Shown here: positions 60,100 through 64,000 of the stretch, in pieces | How the letters are laid out: every line of letters begins with the position of its first letter | Numbering within the stretch: position 1 is the stretch's first letter | Assembly: GCF_026723765.1 (NCBI RefSeq) | Contig: NZ_CP113524.1 | Location: 2,465,001-2,529,000 of the forward strand | Reading direction: 5' to 3' | Length of the DNA stretch: 64,000 nucleotides | Source of the DNA: Lacrimispora xylanolytica | GTDB lineage: Bacteria > Bacillota > Clostridia > Lachnospirales > Lachnospiraceae | Program-made: the position numbers and the translations under genes | The notes under the pieces: model-generated | Databases searched by the model: none | The model's input: the letters and a program-made list of their open reading frames with translations, nothing else | What the model was told of the DNA's origin: nothing

Positions 60100-61122
60100 C
60101 TATTTTAATTCATATGCATATCCAACCGATTCCCCAACAAGCAGATCTCCCTCCACAATGATCTGCTCCGTAAATGTAGTTTTAGGTTTCTCGATGGTGC
60201 TTATCAATTTCTCTGCTGCCCGCCTTCCAATTGCTGCCGTATCCTGCCGAATGGTTGTCAGCCTTGGGTTTAAAAACTGAGAAACCCGGCTTCCATCGTA
60301 ACCGGCAATGGAAATATCCTCCGGAACTCTCATATCCCTTGCTCTAATCTCATTTAAACCGCCAATCAAAGCGGTGTCATCCGGATAAAGAATGCAGGTA
60401 GGCGGATCTTTTCGATCCAACAGCTTTTTCGTTGCTTCTGACGCCTGGCTGACATCCAGATAATTAGCTTCCACTGCATAATCATCCGGCACCTCCAGAT
60501 GGTGATTCTCTATAAATCTGTAATAACTGGTGACTCTGGTTTTTGTAACGGCTGTACTTGACTGGCCATGAATATAGGCGATTTTTCTGTGCCCCTTTTC
60601 ATAGACATGCTCCAAAAGTGTAGTAATTCCTGTTGCATTATCAGATAAGACAGAGGAACAGTTCTCATGAATGTGATCCACAGTTACAACTGGAATATCA
60701 CCTGCCAGGAGTTCTGCTACTTCAGGACTGTCAAAGTTTACGCAGGCAATGACAACACCGTCTACATTCCGGTATTTGCAATGCTCGTAGTAAGAAACTT
60801 TTTTCTTACCAATCTGGCTGTTAATAAAGGTGATATCATACCCCTGTTTTTCAGCTTCCACCTTAAATCCTTCCAATACGGCTGCAAAGTATTCATGAGT
60901 GAGGCCACTGTTAGCCTCATCTACAAATAGAACACCAATGTTATAGCTTTTATTGGTTTTTAAAGACCTTGCTGCTGCATTTGGAAAATATCCCAGTTTT
61001 TCCGCTGCCTTTTTAACTCTTAATTTTGTGCTCTCACCAATATCGCTTTGATCGTTGAGTGCTTTACTTACTGTGGCAACAGATACCCCGCAATGCTGCG
61101 CCAGTTCTTTCATAGAAATCAT
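60100..61122 (-). CDS. LacI-family transcriptional regulator
   Basis: 340-aa repressor. The N-terminal helix-turn-helix (KELAQHCGVSVATVSKALND) and hinge (KKAAEKLGYFPNAAARSLK) precede a periplasmic-binding-like sensor domain (YNIGVLFVD...). Of three in-frame ATGs, 61122 fits best, with AAAGG 8 bases upstream. It is the first gene of its operon and divergent from the cellobiose phosphorylase. Two identical 15-base sequences with the LacI-type core AANCGNTT lie in the shared region, so it should control itself, the transporter and the phosphorylase. The inducer is probably cellobiose or a derivative. Confidence 0.93.
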   Translation of the reverse strand: MISMKELAQHCGVSVATVSKALNDQSDIGESTKLRVKKAAEKLGYFPNAAARSLKTNKSYNIGVLFVDEANSGLTHEYFAAVLEGFKVEAEKQGYDITFINSQIGKKKVSYYEHCKYRNVDGVVIACVNFDSPEVAELLAGDIPVVTVDHIHENCSSVLSDNATGITTLLEHVYEKGHRKIAYIHGQSSTAVTKTRVTSYYRFIENHHLEVPDDYAVEANYLDVSQASEATKKLLDRKDPPTCILYPDDTALIGGLNEIRARDMRVPEDISIAGYDGSRVSQFLNPRLTTIRQDTAAIGRRAAEKLISTIEKPKTTFTEQIIVEGDLLVGESVGYAYELK

Positions 61123-61138
61123 ATGTCTCATCCTTTTA

Positions 61139-61153
61139 ACTTAATCGTTTTCG
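61139..61153. promoter_or_regulatory. LacI-type operator, lacI side
   Basis: ACTTAATCGTTTTCG with core AATCGTTT (AANCGNTT), 17 bases upstream of the lacI start codon. It is identical to the second copy 208 bases away. Confidence 0.72.
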
Positions 61154-61346
61154 TAATTCCACTATACCCCTATTTCTGGAAAAAATCAATAGTTTTTTAG
61201 AATTTCATCTAATTTATATAGATTATACGTTAACATTTTATGCATTATAACGGTTGATATAGAAAGAAAATCCAAGTACCTCATAAATTTCTCTTGTATT
61301 TCTAAAACAAATGAGCTATTATTGCAGTATGGCTCCAATTATTTTT

Positions 61347-61361
61347 ACTTAATCGTTTTCG
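61347..61361. promoter_or_regulatory. LacI-type operator, phosphorylase side
   Basis: ACTTAATCGTTTTCG, same 15 bases and orientation as the lacI-side copy. It overlaps a likely promoter (TTTACT at 61344, or TAAAAT as -10 near 61379) of the cellobiose phosphorylase gene. The 190 bases between the two sites are AT-rich with no gene seen. Confidence 0.72.
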
Positions 61362-61414
61362 AAAAATGTCATTTTTAGTAAAATATATCTTTCAGCCGAA
61401 AGGAGTTATCCTAT

Positions 61415-63844
61415 ATGAAATATGGTTATTTCGATGATCAGGAAAAGGAATACATCATAACTACACCGGACACTCCGCTACCCTGGATCAATTACCTGGG
61501 CAGCGAAAATTTCTTTTCCCTGATGTCTAATACCGGAGGCGGCTATAGCTTTTATAAAGACGCAAAGCTTCTTAGACTGACCCGGTATCGTTATAACAAC
61601 GTTCCTTTAGACAGCAATGGTCACTACTATTATATCAATGACAACGGAACTGTATGGAATCCGGGCTGGCAGCCTTCTCAGACTCCTCTGGATTCTTATG
61701 AATGCCGTCACGGCCTTGGCTATACTTGCTACAGCGGTACGAAAAACAAAGTCAAAGCAAGCGTTACTGCCTTTGTTCCCCTCCATGATTCATGCGAGAT
61801 TCATAAAGTGACCTTGGAGAACGCATCCGATGCTCCAAAGGATTTCTCCCTATATTCCTATGTAGAATTCTGTTTATGGAACGCCATGGATGATATGACA
61901 AACTTTCAACGTAATCTAAGCACCGGTGAAATTGAGGTGGAAGGTTCTGTCATCTACCACAAAACCGAATACAGGGAACGCCGCAATCACTATGCTTATT
62001 ATGCTGTTAATGCAGAAATCGACGGCTTCGATACAGACAGGAATACCTTTGTGGGAACGTATGGCTCCAACAAAGAGCCGGTTATGGTCGGGAAGAACTC
62101 ATCCGGTAACTCCATGGCAAGCGGCTGGTCTCCCATTGGTTCCCATCGTCTTTCCATCCATTTGGAACCAGGAGAAGCAAAGGAACTGATCTTTGTACTT
62201 GGTTATGCCGAAAATCCCGACGACAAAAAGTGGAGCGCTCCAAACATCATAAACAAAGAGCCTTCAAAGTCTGTTTTAGACAAATACAGTACAAGTGCTC
62301 AGGTAAATGAAGCCATTCTTTCATTAAAGAAACACTGGGAACGGCTTCTATCAACCTATTCTGTTTCAATGTCAGATGAAAAAGCGGCCCGTATGGTCAA
62401 CATCTGGAACCAGTATCAATGTATGGTGACCTTTAACATGTCCCGCTCCGCTTCCTACTATGAATCAGGTACAGGAAGAGGCATGGGATTTCGGGATTCC
62501 TGCCAGGATCTTCTGGGCTTTGTACATATGATACCAGAACGGGCAAGAGAACGTATTATCGACATTGCCTCCACTCAGTTTGAAGATGGAAGCGCTTATC
62601 ATCAGTATCAGCCTCTGACGAAAAAGGGCAACCTGGATATCGGAAGCGGTTTTAACGATGATCCTCTTTGGCTCATTGCAGGAGTTTCTGCCTATATCAG
62701 AGAAACAGGTGACTGGGATATTCTAAAGGAATCTGTTCCCTTTGACAATGACGAGACGAAGAGCCAGTCTCTGATGGAACACCTTAGGCGTTCCTTTGGC
62801 TTTACAAAAAATAATCTGGGACCTCATGGACTTCCCTTAATTGGAAGAGCGGACTGGAATGACTGTCTGAACTTAAACTGCTTCTCCACAGAGCCTGGAG
62901 AATCCTTTCAGACAACAGGTCCATCGGAAGGTCCAGTTGCCGAATCCATTATGATCGCAGGAATGTATGTAAAATACGGGAAAGAATATGCGACCATTTG
63001 CCGTATGACCGGGCTGGAGGAAGAGGCTCTGAAAGCAGAGGAATCTGTAAAAGAAGTTTACGATGCCGTACTGAAGTCAGGTTGGGATGGCAAATGGTTC
63101 TTAAGAGCCTACGATGCATTTGGAGAAAAGGTAGGTTCCAAGGAGTGCGAAGAAGGACAGATTTTTATAGAGCCTCAGGGATTTTGCGTAATGGGAGGCA
63201 TTGGAATTTCAGAAGGCCTTGCCGAGAAAGCTCTTGACAGTGTGAAGGAACATCTTGACACACCATACGGCATTGTAATCCTTCAGCCGGCCTATTCAAC
63301 ATATCAGAAGCATCTGGGAGAGATTACCTCTTACCCGCCAGGTTATAAAGAAAATGCAGGTATCTTCTGCCACAACAACCCATGGATTACCATTGCTGAA
63401 ACCATGATCGGCAGAGGTAACCGGGCATTTGAAGTATACCGGCGCACCTGTCCTGCTTATATCGAAGAAATCAGTGAGATTCACAAGACTGAACCTTATG
63501 TATATTCCCAGATGATAGCAGGTAAGGATGCCAAAAACTTTGGAGAGGCAAAAAACAGCTGGCTGACTGGTACAGCAGCATGGACCTTTGTCAGCATCTC
63601 CCAATACATTCTTGGAATCCGCCCTGGCTTTCATGGGCTCATTGTAGATCCATGTCTTCCTGATTCTATTGAAGAATTCACCGCCATCCGTAAATTCAGA
63701 GGCGCCGACTATCATATTCAGGTCAGAAAAAGCAAACATGGCGAACCAAAAGCGTTCTTGGTTGACGGTATGTCTATGGAAGGAAATGAAGTTCCATTTG
63801 AAGAAGGTAAGAAAGAATATCATATTACGGTGGTTTTACCGTAA
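61415..63844 (+). CDS. cbpA: Cellobiose phosphorylase, GH94
   Basis: Inverting phosphorylase: cellobiose + phosphate gives glucose 1-phosphate + glucose. 809 aa, close to the ~811 of clostridial cellobiose phosphorylases. The N-terminus ([20 protein letters not shown], then [22 protein letters not shown] in part) is characteristic of this subfamily. The (alpha/alpha)6 catalytic domain has the general-acid Asp in [10 protein letters not shown], with [11 protein letters not shown] and [13 protein letters not shown] around the phosphate site. Cellodextrin or chitobiose phosphorylases are related, but the pattern favours cellobiose. AAAGGAG lies 9 bases upstream. No signal peptide, so it is cytoplasmic. 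Confidence 0.93.
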   Translation: MKYGYFDDQEKEYIITTPDTPLPWINYLGSENFFSLMSNTGGGYSFYKDAKLLRLTRYRYNNVPLDSNGHYYYINDNGTVWNPGWQPSQTPLDSYECRHGLGYTCYSGTKNKVKASVTAFVPLHDSCEIHKVTLENASDAPKDFSLYSYVEFCLWNAMDDMTNFQRNLSTGEIEVEGSVIYHKTEYRERRNHYAYYAVNAEIDGFDTDRNTFVGTYGSNKEPVMVGKNSSGNSMASGWSPIGSHRLSIHLEPGEAKELIFVLGYAENPDDKKWSAPNIINKEPSKSVLDKYSTSAQVNEAILSLKKHWERLLSTYSVSMSDEKAARMVNIWNQYQCMVTFNMSRSASYYESGTGRGMGFRDSCQDLLGFVHMIPERARERIIDIASTQFEDGSAYHQYQPLTKKGNLDIGSGFNDDPLWLIAGVSAYIRETGDWDILKESVPFDNDETKSQSLMEHLRRSFGFTKNNLGPHGLPLIGRADWNDCLNLNCFSTEPGESFQTTGPSEGPVAESIMIAGMYVKYGKEYATICRMTGLEEEALKAEESVKEVYDAVLKSGWDGKWFLRAYDAFGEKVGSKECEEGQIFIEPQGFCVMGGIGISEGLAEKALDSVKEHLDTPYGIVILQPAYSTYQKHLGEITSYPPGYKENAGIFCHNNPWITIAETMIGRGNRAFEVYRRTCPAYIEEISEIHKTEPYVYSQMIAGKDAKNFGEAKNSWLTGTAAWTFVSISQYILGIRPGFHGLIVDPCLPDSIEEFTAIRKFRGADYHIQVRKSKHGEPKAFLVDGMSMEGNEVPFEEGKKEYHITVVLP

Positions 63845-63849
63845 GTCTC

Positions 63850-63882
63850 AGGGCAAGGTCATTACGGCTTTGCCCTTTTTTA
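63850..63882 (+). terminator. Terminator of the cellobiose phosphorylase gene
   Basis: AGGGCAA pairs with TTGCCCT around a short loop, followed by TTTTTT. Its right arm doubles as the -35 of the next promoter. Confidence 0.85.
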
Positions 63883-63898
63883 AGTTTCATGATATAAT
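63870..63898 (+). promoter_or_regulatory. Promoter of the nitroreductase gene
   Basis: -35 TTGCCC (63870-63875), 17-base spacer, -10 TATAAT (63893-63898), 30 bases before the ATG. It overlaps the preceding terminator. Confidence 0.6.
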
Positions 63899-63928
63899 AA
63901 CTAGAAAAATCAGTAAGGAGAGGAAAGA

Positions 63929-64000
63929 ATGGATTTCTTAGAACTGGTCAAAGAACGTTACTCTGTAAGAAAATTCAGCAACAAAAAAATTGAAAAGGAA
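63929..64000 (+). CDS. Nitroreductase family protein (3' truncated by window end)
   Basis: Only 24 codons are inside the window: MDFLELVKERYSVRKFSNKK and four more residues. The pattern L-xx-V-x-x-RYSVRKF is the flavin-phosphate-binding start of the FMN-dependent nitroreductase fold. AAGGAGAGG precedes the ATG. The substrate cannot be judged from this fragment. Confidence 0.8.
   Translation, partial: MDFLELVKERYSVRKFSNKKIEKE

Noticed and set aside
1-64000. CRISPR arrays, insertion sequences, prophage genes and T-box or other known riboswitches
   Set aside because: No regularly spaced repeats, transposase, integrase or phage motifs were seen, and no leader matched a riboswitch or T-box pattern that I could recognise by eye.

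Overview
The window looks like a core chromosomal stretch from an anaerobic, spore-forming-type Firmicute of the Lachnospiraceae (Clostridium cluster XIVa, Lacrimispora-like). The basis is the moderate-to-low GC, AGGAGG ribosome sites, sigma-A promoters with 17-base spacers, a PolC-type replicase, CodY, the MEP isoprenoid genes, a cellobiose phosphorylase and a CGAAC/GTTC LexA box. The genus is an inference; no database search was possible. No phage, IS element, CRISPR array or resistance island was seen.

Layout. 1-10.4 kb: uracil permease (5' truncated) and upp; an MFS exporter facing a MarR regulator with two operator-like dyads; topoisomerase III with a beta-helix protein; a YbaK-type deacylase; a DMT exporter; an aldose epimerase; aspartate-semialdehyde dehydrogenase. 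10.5-22.6 kb: a type IIA topoisomerase pair (ParC/ParE-like), tRNA-Gly, a LUD protein, a small unknown protein, a cupin, an acylphosphatase with a c-di-GMP phosphodiesterase, tRNA-Thr, a GntR-ABC exporter operon, and an ECF S component. 22.8-26.5 kb: a DUF1538 membrane protein with two PII-like proteins, a diguanylate cyclase, and tRNA-Glu/tRNA-Pro. 26.7-53.1 kb: the conserved block rpsB-tsf // pyrH-frr-uppS-cdsA-dxr-rseP-ispG-polC, with comM-dprA-topA and then codY upstream. A complete oligopeptide ABC operon (oppBCDF plus two oppA copies) sits between tsf and pyrH. 53.2-55.4 kb: a two-gene radical-SAM/DNA-metabolism operon under LexA-type control. 55.7-64 kb: galE, a LacI-controlled sugar ABC transporter without its own ATPase, a divergent GH94 cellobiose phosphorylase, and the start of a nitroreductase.

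How the parts fit. The core block couples translation (S2, EF-Ts, ribosome recycling), UMP kinase, undecaprenyl and phospholipid precursor synthesis, intramembrane proteolysis, isoprenoid synthesis and DNA replication. The sugar locus imports a beta-glucoside such as cellobiose and cleaves it with phosphate, saving ATP. The most interesting poorly described units are the DUF1538/PII operon, whose promoter places the start codon at the predicted first transcribed base, and the SOS-box radical SAM pair. Every intergenic gap over about 250 bp was read; what was seen in it is recorded in the features or findings.
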